The notes under the pieces are model-generated. The model had not been told where the DNA came from. It worked only from the letters and a program-made list of their open reading frames with translations, and searched no databases. From Verrucomicrobiales bacterium (GTDB lineage: Bacteria > Verrucomicrobiota > Verrucomicrobiia > Limisphaerales > UBA11320): a stretch of DNA of 24,111 nucleotides. Each line of letters starts with the position of its first letter. The stretch's first letter is position 1. Of the stretch, positions 1 through 6,525 are shown piece after piece. The DNA lies in assembly GCA_003452185.1 (NCBI GenBank), contig DMJJ01000610.1, positions 1-24,111 of the forward strand. Reading direction: 5' to 3'. Position numbers and translations under genes: made by a program.

Positions 1-1419
1 GATGGAATCGGGGGGCGTCGCAGTTATGACTGGATGCGCCGGTGGATTGAGAATCCCCGGGGGCTGCGGCCAACGGCCCATATGCCCAGGGTGTTTCGGG
101 GCCCGGCTGCCCCGGAGGAGGCCCGTGCTGTGGCGGCCTACCTCGCCTCCCTCAAGCCCGCGGCCTCGGAGGGGCTGGCTGACCCGGCCCCGTGGCGTCT
201 CCTCGCTCCACCCCCCGCAGCCGCGGTCGCCGGGACCGAGGTGGGGCCCCTGTTTGAGTCGCTTCACTGCGCCGCCTGCCACACGCCTCCCGATGTGGCC
301 CAGGCCGAGGAGGGGAAGATCCCGCTCCGGCACGTGAGGGAGAAATTCCCCGATGGCGCGCTGGCCGATTTTCTCCGCCGGCCCTCGGCCCGCTATCACT
401 GGATCCGGATGCCGGATTTTCGCCTCACCGCCTCCGAGGCCTCGGCCCTGGCCGAAGGGTTGCTCAAGCTGGCTCCCGCTCCCGAGGGGGGGGCAGCGCC
501 CCCGGCCCCCGCCGAGGCGGCACTCCTCGAGAAGGGGAAGGGCTTGGTGCAATCGTCCGGCTGCCTGAACTGTCATCCCCATTCCCTCGAAAACCGTTCC
601 CGGGCGCCGCAGTTCGACACCTTCAAGCCGGAATCGTGGACTCGGGGCTGTCTCGCGACGGGCTCGGAAGCCGGGGGCGGGGCTCCCGATTTCACGCTGG
701 CCCCCGGGGTGGTGGCCGGGCTGAGGGCCGTTGGTGCGACCGACCGGACCTCGCTCCAGCGGCACGTCCCCTCGGAGTTCGCCTCCCGGGAGTCGCGGTT
801 GCTCCGGTGCACGGCCTGCCATGGACAGTTTGACGGGTTCCCGGCGTTTGATGTCCTGGGGGGGAAGCTCCGCCCCGAGTGGGCCGCGGCCTTCATCGGT
901 GGGCAGGTCGACTACAAGCCCCGGGGGGAACGGCATCCAAAGGGGGAACCGTGGCTCTCGGCCCGGATGCCGGCCTTCGGCCCCTACGCCGCGCTGCTCG
1001 CTCCCGGGATGGCGGAGTCGAGTGGGTTTGCCCCCTCGAGTCCTCCCCCCGCGGCAGCCCGTCCCCCGGATGAAGCCTTGGCCGCGGTGGGTCGGAAGCT
1101 CCTGGGGAAGGTCGGCGGGTTTTCCTGTGTCTCGTGTCACGGCGTCAATGCGATGCCCGCCCTGGAGGTATTCGAGAGCGAGGGGATCAATCTGGCGCTG
1201 ACCGGTTCGAGGATCCGGCGGGAGTATTTCCAGCGCTGGATGCGCCTCCCGCTTGCGGTTGATCCCTCCACCAAGATGCCCGCCTACTTCGACGAGGAGG
1301 GGCACAGCCCCCTGACGGAGGTGTTCGAGGGGGATGCCCTGCGGCAGTTGGAGGCGATCTGGGAGTTCTTGAAGCTTGGGGAAAAGATGACCCCTCCGGA
1401 GCTGGGGGAGGCGAAGTAG
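1..1419 (+). CDS. Multi-heme c-type cytochrome, 5' end outside window
   Basis: The frame is open from base 1 and ends at TAG 1417-1419, giving at least 472 codons, so the true start lies upstream. An ATG at 34 is in frame, but the residues before it (SYDWMRRWIENPRGLRP) belong to the usual segment following a heme site in Planctomycetes/Verrucomicrobia cytochromes, so 34 is not the start. Four CXXCH heme c attachment motifs are visible: CAACH (268-282), CLNCH (562-576), CTACH (808-822) and CVSCH (1126-1140). RMP/KMP-type segments around the hemes could supply axial methionines. The protein should be exported and carry electrons in the periplasm; partner and substrate cannot be told from the sequence. 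A further heme site upstream of the window is likely. Cytochrome identity is secure; the specific role is unknown. Confidence 0.88.
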   Translation, partial: DGIGGRRSYDWMRRWIENPRGLRPTAHMPRVFRGPAAPEEARAVAAYLASLKPAASEGLADPAPWRLLAPPPAAAVAGTEVGPLFESLHCAACHTPPDVAQAEEGKIPLRHVREKFPDGALADFLRRPSARYHWIRMPDFRLTASEASALAEGLLKLAPAPEGGAAPPAPAEAALLEKGKGLVQSSGCLNCHPHSLENRSRAPQFDTFKPESWTRGCLATGSEAGGGAPDFTLAPGVVAGLRAVGATDRTSLQRHVPSEFASRESRLLRCTACHGQFDGFPAFDVLGGKLRPEWAAAFIGGQVDYKPRGERHPKGEPWLSARMPAFGPYAALLAPGMAESSGFAPSSPPPAAARPPDEALAAVGRKLLGKVGGFSCVSCHGVNAMPALEVFESEGINLALTGSRIRREYFQRWMRLPLAVDPSTKMPAYFDEEGHSPLTEVFEGDALRQLEAIWEFLKLGEKMTPPELGEAK

Positions 1420-1604
1420 CCTCAGGGGAGCCAGGCCGTGGGGAGAGGCCGGGTACGTAGATTTACGGTGCCCCGAACCCGCAGGCACCCCGCGTGCCGG
1501 AGTCTTGTTTGGCATCGGGGGGTGTGGCTATGTAGGGGAGTGGGTGGCAGGACGGAATCGCCCTCACCCCCTCTGGGTGGGGCAAGCTCATCGAACAGGA
1601 CGTT

Positions 1605-2357
1605 ATGATTTTGAACTCGATGCTCGGTCGGATGGGCCGGTGGGGGGCAACCCTCCTGCTGGCGGTCGTTCTCATGCCGGCTTCCCGCGCCGCCGCGGCC
1701 CCCGGGGGGCAGCCCGGAGATTGGGAAGTCCTCTTCTCGGGAAAGACCCACAAGTTCAGGGGCTATAAGCTGTACGACCTCCCCCGAAAGAGCTGGAAGG
1801 TCGAGAAAGGGGAGCTGAAGTCCGTGGCGGGAGGTCCCCAGGTCGATATCATCAGCCTTTCGATGTATCAGGACTTCGAGCTCGAGTTTGAATGGCGCGT
1901 GACGCCCGGGGCGGACGGTGGGGTGCTCTATCGGGTGATGGAGGATGAGGGGGGAACCTGGCATTCAGGACCCGAATACCAGCTGCTGGATGACACTGGC
2001 AACCCGGAGGGGGAGCAGTTCAACCGGACCACCGGGTCGGTGTTCGATGTCGCCGGTCCCCGCGCCAACCGCCAGACGAAGCCGATCGGACAGTTCAACC
2101 TCTCGATGATCCGCGTTCAAGGGTCCCAGGTGGAGCACTGGCTGAACGGGGAGAAGATCCTGTCGTACGATCTGGCGAGCTCCCAGTTCAAGGATCTGGT
2201 CCAGAGGAGCAAATTCAAGAACCTCTCCCGGTTTGGTCGCGAGCGGGAGGGGCATATCTGCCTTCAGCACATGGGAACCGAGGTGGCCTATCGGTCGATC
2301 CGGATCCGCCGGATCGACAGCCTGACCACGGCCGCCACCCCCAACGGCTCGAACTGA
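1605..2357 (+). CDS. Secreted DUF1080 protein (3-keto-disaccharide hydrolase-like)
   Basis: This 250-residue protein has an N-terminal signal peptide (hydrophobic stretch about residues 13-30, then Ala-rich SRAAAAP) and one DUF1080 domain. Family features are the opening GDWEVLFSGKT, a DFELEFEWRV strand, GGVLYRV, a GPEYQLLDD segment, and the closing GHICLQHMG...YRSIRIRRI. The fold is a concanavalin-like jelly roll; some members act on 3-keto-glycosides, and Verrucomicrobia and Planctomycetes encode many. The start at ATG 1605 has an AGGAC sequence eight bases upstream; ATG 1620 and ATG 1632 are alternatives that keep the signal peptide. It lies 185 bp after the cytochrome and may have its own promoter. 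Exact substrate is unknown. Confidence 0.85.
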   Translation: MILNSMLGRMGRWGATLLLAVVLMPASRAAAAPGGQPGDWEVLFSGKTHKFRGYKLYDLPRKSWKVEKGELKSVAGGPQVDIISLSMYQDFELEFEWRVTPGADGGVLYRVMEDEGGTWHSGPEYQLLDDTGNPEGEQFNRTTGSVFDVAGPRANRQTKPIGQFNLSMIRVQGSQVEHWLNGEKILSYDLASSQFKDLVQRSKFKNLSRFGREREGHICLQHMGTEVAYRSIRIRRIDSLTTAATPNGSN

Positions 2358-2482
2358 TCCCCCTCCCGGGGGAGCAAGCCCGGCCCGCTTCCTGGCGGGC
2401 ACCCCCCCCTCAGTGAGGGCGGCTGCCGATTCAGACACGGTGCCGTGACATGGGGGTCCCCCGGGTAGCCCCTGCGGGGGGG

Positions 2483-2953
2483 TCATCGCCCGGTCGTGGC
2501 GGCCCGCTTCGGCACGAAATTCGTCGACCCCTTCATTGCCCCCGCTTCCACCAGCAGCAGGTAGGTCACGTCGGGCTGGAGCGGCTGTGGCTGGGTATCC
2601 TCGACCCGCGGACGCATTCCGGGCGGCGTCACCCCGTAGACGATGGTCTTGGTGGGTCGGGAATTGGTGAGAGCGACCAAGTCCCACAGGGCCGTCGGAA
2701 ACTTCTGTGTCTCGGCCTCTTTTGCCGCGACCACCTTCAGCGAGGTGAACTCGTACTTGTTGTCGAAAGCGAACGAGACCGGGTAAACCGGCTCCTCCCC
2801 CTGGTCCCGTGCGGCATTCGGTCGCTGGGGAACTATCCGGTGCTGCACAATGATTTGAATAGTTGGCCGCCGGAACCAGTCGGTGAAATAGCTGATGTAG
2901 AGTGCCGCCAGAACGACGGCGATGACGATCAGCAGAGTGCTGCGGTTTTGCAT
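2483..2953 (-). CDS. Hypothetical single-pass membrane protein
   Basis: I do not recognise this 156-residue protein. An open extension to 3028 exists, but ATG at 2953-2951 is preferred because it places MQNRSTLLIVIAVVLAALY, a typical N-terminal transmembrane helix, at the very start. The rest is soluble and presumably extracytoplasmic: it contains a SFAFDNKYEFTSLKVVAAKE stretch, a FPTALWDLVALTNSRPTKTIVYG stretch split around a conserved-looking Trp, and a Pro-rich LQPDVTYLLLVEAGAMKGS region that looks like beta strands. No catalytic motif is seen. It is transcribed divergently from the pseudopilin-like gene and convergently with the DUF1080 gene. Base composition and codon use match the neighbours. 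Confidence 0.6.
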   Translation of the reverse strand: MQNRSTLLIVIAVVLAALYISYFTDWFRRPTIQIIVQHRIVPQRPNAARDQGEEPVYPVSFAFDNKYEFTSLKVVAAKEAETQKFPTALWDLVALTNSRPTKTIVYGVTPPGMRPRVEDTQPQPLQPDVTYLLLVEAGAMKGSTNFVPKRAATTGR

Positions 2954-3061
2954 AAATGCTTTCAGTGGACGCGGGTCCGGGCCGATTATTCGAATGCGGG
3001 TGAGGAGAGGCTCGGTGGCATGCGCCAAAACGTAGGTTGGCTGGCAGATCCTTTATTGCTT

Positions 3062-3790
3062 ATGCGACACACAAACAAGACCCAAAAAGGGCTGTGCGGT
3101 TTCACATTGATCGAGCTTTTGGTGGTGATTGCGATCATCGCGATCCTGGCCGGGATGCTTCTTCCCGCCCTTGGCAAGGCCAAGGAATCGGGGCGCCGGA
3201 TCGCGTGCGTCAACAACATGCGTCAGCTGGGGATTTCGCTGATGATGTATGTCGGGGAGCATGAGGGGAAGCATCCGGCGCGACAGATTCCCGACTCCTG
3301 GCCGCAGACGTTGTATGACAATTATCGTGATGTCCGACTCCTCCGGTGCCCGTCGGACGGGCCCGCCGAGCCGGCCAGCCACAAGGAGCTTCTCCCGAAA
3401 TACCCGGCCGACGGCGCCCCGCGGACCTACATCATGAACGGGTGGAACGACTATTTCCAGGAACGGATCAAGGACTGGAGCTTCGCGAAGATCGCCGGCA
3501 CCCAGATGGAGGAGTCGGGCATCGCCAAGTCCTCGATGACGATTGTGCTCGGTGAGAAGGAGATCACCTCCCAGCACTACTACATGGACTTCCTGGAAAG
3601 CGCCGCAGGGAATGATTTCGAGGAACTCGACCACGGCAAGCATGCCTCGGGCCGGAAGGGGTCCGGAGGGAGCAACTATGCCTTTGCCGACGGGAGCGCG
3701 CGCTACCTTCGCTATGGTGAGTCAGTGAACCCGGAGAACCTCTGGGCCACGACCGACAAGTGGCGGAAGAGCAATTTCGTTCCGCAGTAA
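3062..3790 (+). CDS. Pseudopilin-like protein with type IV prepilin leader
   Basis: The 242-residue product starts with a class III (prepilin) signal: MRHTNKTQKGLCG, then FTLIELLVV. Cleavage is expected after Gly13, with Glu18 as the conserved +5 residue, followed by the hydrophobic helix VIAIIAILAGMLLPALGKAK. The next segment (RRIACVNNMRQLGISLMMY) and the C-terminal SGGSNYAFADGSARYLRYG, a variant of the His...Asp-Gly motif, are typical of the large pseudopilin-like families of Verrucomicrobia, Lentisphaerae and Planctomycetes. ATG 3062 was chosen because it gives a short leader; ATG 3020 is in frame and would add 14 residues. The open frame reaching back to 2450 runs antisense to the divergent gene. 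No secretion-system genes are adjacent, so the role is open. Confidence 0.85.
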   Translation: MRHTNKTQKGLCGFTLIELLVVIAIIAILAGMLLPALGKAKESGRRIACVNNMRQLGISLMMYVGEHEGKHPARQIPDSWPQTLYDNYRDVRLLRCPSDGPAEPASHKELLPKYPADGAPRTYIMNGWNDYFQERIKDWSFAKIAGTQMEESGIAKSSMTIVLGEKEITSQHYYMDFLESAAGNDFEELDHGKHASGRKGSGGSNYAFADGSARYLRYGESVNPENLWATTDKWRKSNFVPQ

Positions 3791-3826
3791 GCACGCCCGC
3801 TCCTCGCGAGCGGATTGGTTTGGGAG

Positions 3827-3859
3827 GCGGCCCCCGGTACCGGGGGCCGCTCTTTTTTT
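3827..3859 (+). terminator. Intrinsic terminator after the pseudopilin-like gene
   Basis: Bases 3827-3850 form a perfect 24-base palindrome, GCGGCCCCCGGT followed by its exact reverse complement, and TCTTTTTTT follows at once. This GC-rich stem with a T tract, 36 bp past the stop at 3790, fits a rho-independent terminator. The central GGTACC must open to form the loop. Confidence 0.85.
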
Positions 3860-3998
3860 GGGGGGGGAAGCGAGCGGGTCTGATGGCCCGCTGCCCGCTC
3901 TTGCAAAATCCCCACGATGCCCCATTTATTGAGCCAGCGGGCCTCCCCCCTCCGGCGGGGGCGGGCTCCGGGGACTGCAAGGTAACGGGAACACGGCT

Positions 3999-4772
3999 AT
4001 GACACTGATTTTAGCTTACATGTACGGGTATCCCTACGGCGGATGGGGGTATCAGTTTCATTGGTGGGATCTGCTGGTCATTCCCGGGGTCTTGCTCGGG
4101 ATGTACGCGCAGATGAAGCTCTCCTCCACCTACTCCCGGTATATGGAGGAACCGGTGGCCAACGGGCTCACCGGTGCGGAGGCGGCGCGTCGCGTGCTGG
4201 ACGCCGCCGGCCTCCGGTCGGTGGAGATCTACGAGGTTCCCGGGCATCTGACCGACCACTACGACCCGACGAAGCGGGCGCTCTTCCTCTCAACCGAGAA
4301 CTATCACGGTGCCTCGATCTCGGCTGTCGGCGTCGCCGCGCACGAGGCCGGGCATGCCCTTCAGCACAAGGAGGCCTATGCGCCGCTCCACCTCCGGATG
4401 TCGATGGTTCCCGTGGTGAACATTGCCAGCATGGGGGCCTGGGTGGCGTTCTTTCTCGGGATGGTCCTGTCGGGGATCCGGGCCGTGAGCCCCGGGACGG
4501 GGACCCTGCTCATGGAGATCGGGGTCGGGCTCTTCTCCATCATGACCCTGTTCCATCTTGTGACCCTCCCGGTGGAGTTTGACGCCAGCAGTCGTGCGAA
4601 GCGACAGCTGCTGGTGCTCGGGTTGGTGACCCGCGAGGAGCAGGAGGGGGTGGCCAGCGTCCTGTCCGCCGCCGCGCTCACCTATGTGGCGGCCCTGACG
4701 GCCTCGCTCTTCGAGCTTCTCAAGTGGATCATGATCCTCCGGAGCGTGAACTCCCGGGATGACGATCGTTGA
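3999..4772 (+). CDS. Membrane neutral zinc metallopeptidase, YugP/Zn_peptidase_2 family
   Basis: The 257-residue protein matches the YugP-like neutral zinc peptidase family (PF04298 type). It has an aromatic N-terminus (MYGYPYGGWGY) and a first membrane helix at about 22-37. A cytoplasmic-looking segment SSTYSRYMEEPVANGLTGAE leads to the zinc site HEAGH at 115-119, with His123 one turn on. Two or three membrane helices follow (about 134-160 and 168-190), then LPVEFDASSRA (191-201), the family's downstream acidic motif, likely a zinc ligand, and a last helix near 228-248. Substrates are unknown in most bacteria. The start ATG 3999 is preceded by AAGGTAACGGG. The gene is isolated between an upstream terminator and a convergent neighbour. 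Confidence 0.9.
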   Translation: MTLILAYMYGYPYGGWGYQFHWWDLLVIPGVLLGMYAQMKLSSTYSRYMEEPVANGLTGAEAARRVLDAAGLRSVEIYEVPGHLTDHYDPTKRALFLSTENYHGASISAVGVAAHEAGHALQHKEAYAPLHLRMSMVPVVNIASMGAWVAFFLGMVLSGIRAVSPGTGTLLMEIGVGLFSIMTLFHLVTLPVEFDASSRAKRQLLVLGLVTREEQEGVASVLSAAALTYVAALTASLFELLKWIMILRSVNSRDDDR

Positions 4773-4831
4773 GGGTGGGTGCTCCCCGGGGGTGAGCCGG
4801 TTGACTGCCTTCTGACAGGAGGTCGGGGCTC

Positions 4832-5608
4832 CTACTTCACGGCGCGGAGCCAGCCGTCGGACCCGCTTGCGACCACAATGGGGTGGGTGTCGCGCGCGGC
4901 GCAGAGGGCGACGTCGGCGGCGAGTTCCGGGATGCTGGCCAGCCGACGCCCGTTTCGCGACCGGCGGATCGCTTCGGGAAGCCGGTCGGCGGCATCGAGG
5001 AACAGGACCCGCACCGAGCGTGTCGCATCGTCCTGAGGATCCTCTCCCGTCCCCCGCAGCAGGAGGTCGCTCAACGCCCCGGCGGCCAGGAGGTCCTCGT
5101 AGGCCGCCCTGCGCCCGGTTCCGCTGCAGACCAGCAGGATTTCGGGGTGGGGGTGGCCAAGGATCCAGCGGGCGGTGGCCTCAAGGTTTGGAAATGAGGC
5201 TGCAAGGAGGGTGCGGGCATGGCGGCAGGCCCTGAGGGCGCGGGTGCCGTTGGTGGTGGTCGAGGCGATGCGTCGGCCCATGACCCGTTCCCGTGTGAAT
5301 TCGCGCGGCGAGTTCCCGAAATCAAAATCAACCGACCCGCTCAGCGCGCGGGTGATCCGCGTCCCCTCCCGTTCCCCGGCGAGCAGGATTCCCGGCTCGG
5401 CCTCCCGGGCCGCCACGGCCTCGGGGATGTCGTCCACCGGGAGCAGGGCCTCGGCTCCGTGGGCCAGGGCTGTGACGAAGGTGGTCGTGGCCCGCAGGAT
5501 GTCGAACACCACGCAGCAGGTCCCGGTGAGATCCCGCTCCCGGAGCGCTGGCAGCTCCATTGGGGTGAGGATCGTTTCGAGACGGAGGGGGGATGGGGAG
5601 GAACTCAT
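4832..5608 (-). CDS. comB: ComB-like 2-phosphosulfolactate phosphatase
   Basis: This 258-residue protein belongs to the ComB family (PF04029). Signatures are CCVVFDILRATTTFVTALAHGA near the N-terminus, the GEREGTRI stretch, DFGNSPREF, TTTNGTRAL, LLVCSGT and YEDLLAAGAL. In methanogens ComB is a Mg-dependent acid phosphatase that removes phosphate from 2-phosphosulfolactate during coenzyme M synthesis. Bacterial homologues are widespread and their physiological substrate is usually unproven; no comA or comC neighbour is present here. The start ATG 5608-5606 overlaps the stop of the glycosylase gene as ATGA (5605-5608), so translation is probably coupled. No Shine-Dalgarno sequence is visible; the leader is pyrimidine-rich (ACCTCCCCCC). 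It is the last gene of the minus-strand run and ends convergent to the zinc peptidase. Confidence 0.87.
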   Translation of the reverse strand: MSSSPSPLRLETILTPMELPALRERDLTGTCCVVFDILRATTTFVTALAHGAEALLPVDDIPEAVAAREAEPGILLAGEREGTRITRALSGSVDFDFGNSPREFTRERVMGRRIASTTTNGTRALRACRHARTLLAASFPNLEATARWILGHPHPEILLVCSGTGRRAAYEDLLAAGALSDLLLRGTGEDPQDDATRSVRVLFLDAADRLPEAIRRSRNGRRLASIPELAADVALCAARDTHPIVVASGSDGWLRAVK

Positions 5609-6525
5609 GAGGCTGGGGGGAGGTTGCGGGCTGCCACCGCCCGCCGGTGATGGAACAGGTATTGTTGGGCGTAGCCGGCATGGGGCCCGAAGTGGGTCTC
5701 CACGAACCGCTGAAGCCGGGCCTCGGTCGGGCGTCGACGGGGAAAATAGAGCTCCCGAACGGCGCGGCGGACCCAGACGTCGACGGGAAATGCGGTGGGG
5801 AACCCGCAGGCGAACAGCAGGACGCAGTTCGCGATTTTGGGCCCGACGCCGCGGATCTTGCAGAGCTCGTCGCGGGCCTCGGAGAGCGGGAGGGTGCCGA
5901 GCCTGCCCAGGTCGAGCTCCCCGAGGGCAACGCGGCGGGCGGCGTCCAGAAGCCCTGGCGCGCGGAACCCCATCTTGCACTCCCGGAGCTCCCGCTCCGT
6001 GCACCGCGCGAGCCTCTCCGCGCACGGGAAGGTGTGGAGCGGACCCTGGGTCGCCCAGGGGGGACGGACAGGCTCACCGTAGCGAAGCGAAAGCAGCCGG
6101 CAGATCTGCTGGATCTGGACGATCTGCTTCGTGGAGGAGAGGATGAACGAGGCGAGGCATTGCCAGGGATCCTGCCGCAGGAGGCGGAGCCCGCGGCAGC
6201 CCTGGACGCTGGCCTGCATCGGCCCATCCTGCGGGAACGTCGCCAGGATCTCCTCAAGGCGCACGTCGGTCTGGAAATAGTGCCGCAGCCAGCCCCAGTC
6301 GGCCGGGGGCGGGTGAGCCTCGGCCTCAATGCCGCCCGGGACCGCTCGCACCCGGATCGCGTGCCCACCCACAACCCCCTCCCAGCTCCCATCCGGGGTC
6401 AGGGTCCACCCGAAGGCCTGTCCCGAGGCGAGGGTTGCATCGAGGTCGTAGTCCTCCACCGGCACCCGCACACGGTTCGACGGGCGGACCGCCGGGGGCA
6501 GGGGAGGCAAGGGAGGGGTGCTCAC
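5605..6525 (-). CDS. ogg: OGG1-type 8-oxoguanine DNA glycosylase/AP lyase
   Basis: The 306-residue protein has the eukaryote-like OGG1 layout. The N-terminal lesion-recognition region has DLDATLASGQAFGW, equivalent to the OGG1 SGQSFRW segment, then DPWQCLASFILSSTKQI. The helix-hairpin-helix and catalytic loop read LCKIRGVGPKIANC, with Lys230 (GTG numbering) as the Schiff-base lysine, and PVDVWVRR supplies the catalytic Asp249. It should excise 8-oxoguanine opposite C. The GTG start at 6525-6523 gives a 4-base GTGA overlap with the stop of the upstream fusion gene; an in-frame ATG at 6558 would add 11 residues and overlap by 37 bp. I prefer GTG because the downstream junction uses the same overlap style. 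This domain arrangement is patchy in bacteria. Confidence 0.88.
   Translation of the reverse strand: MSTPPLPPLPPAVRPSNRVRVPVEDYDLDATLASGQAFGWTLTPDGSWEGVVGGHAIRVRAVPGGIEAEAHPPPADWGWLRHYFQTDVRLEEILATFPQDGPMQASVQGCRGLRLLRQDPWQCLASFILSSTKQIVQIQQICRLLSLRYGEPVRPPWATQGPLHTFPCAERLARCTERELRECKMGFRAPGLLDAARRVALGELDLGRLGTLPLSEARDELCKIRGVGPKIANCVLLFACGFPTAFPVDVWVRRAVRELYFPRRRPTEARLQRFVETHFGPHAGYAQQYLFHHRRAVAARNLPPAS

Noticed and set aside
1484..1498. GGCAC-N5-GTGCC hairpin after the cytochrome gene
   Set aside because: The 5-bp stem is weak and it lies 65 bp past the stop without a proper T tract.
2450..3061. Long N-terminal extension of the pseudopilin-like frame
   Set aside because: It would place the prepilin leader in mid-protein and runs antisense to the divergent membrane-protein gene; a start at 3062 gives a normal short leader.
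3901..3930. TTGCAA with ATTTAT 17 bases on, before the zinc peptidase
   Set aside because: Both hexamers deviate from sigma-70 consensus and promoter rules for this lineage are not known to me; it may be the promoter but cannot be supported.
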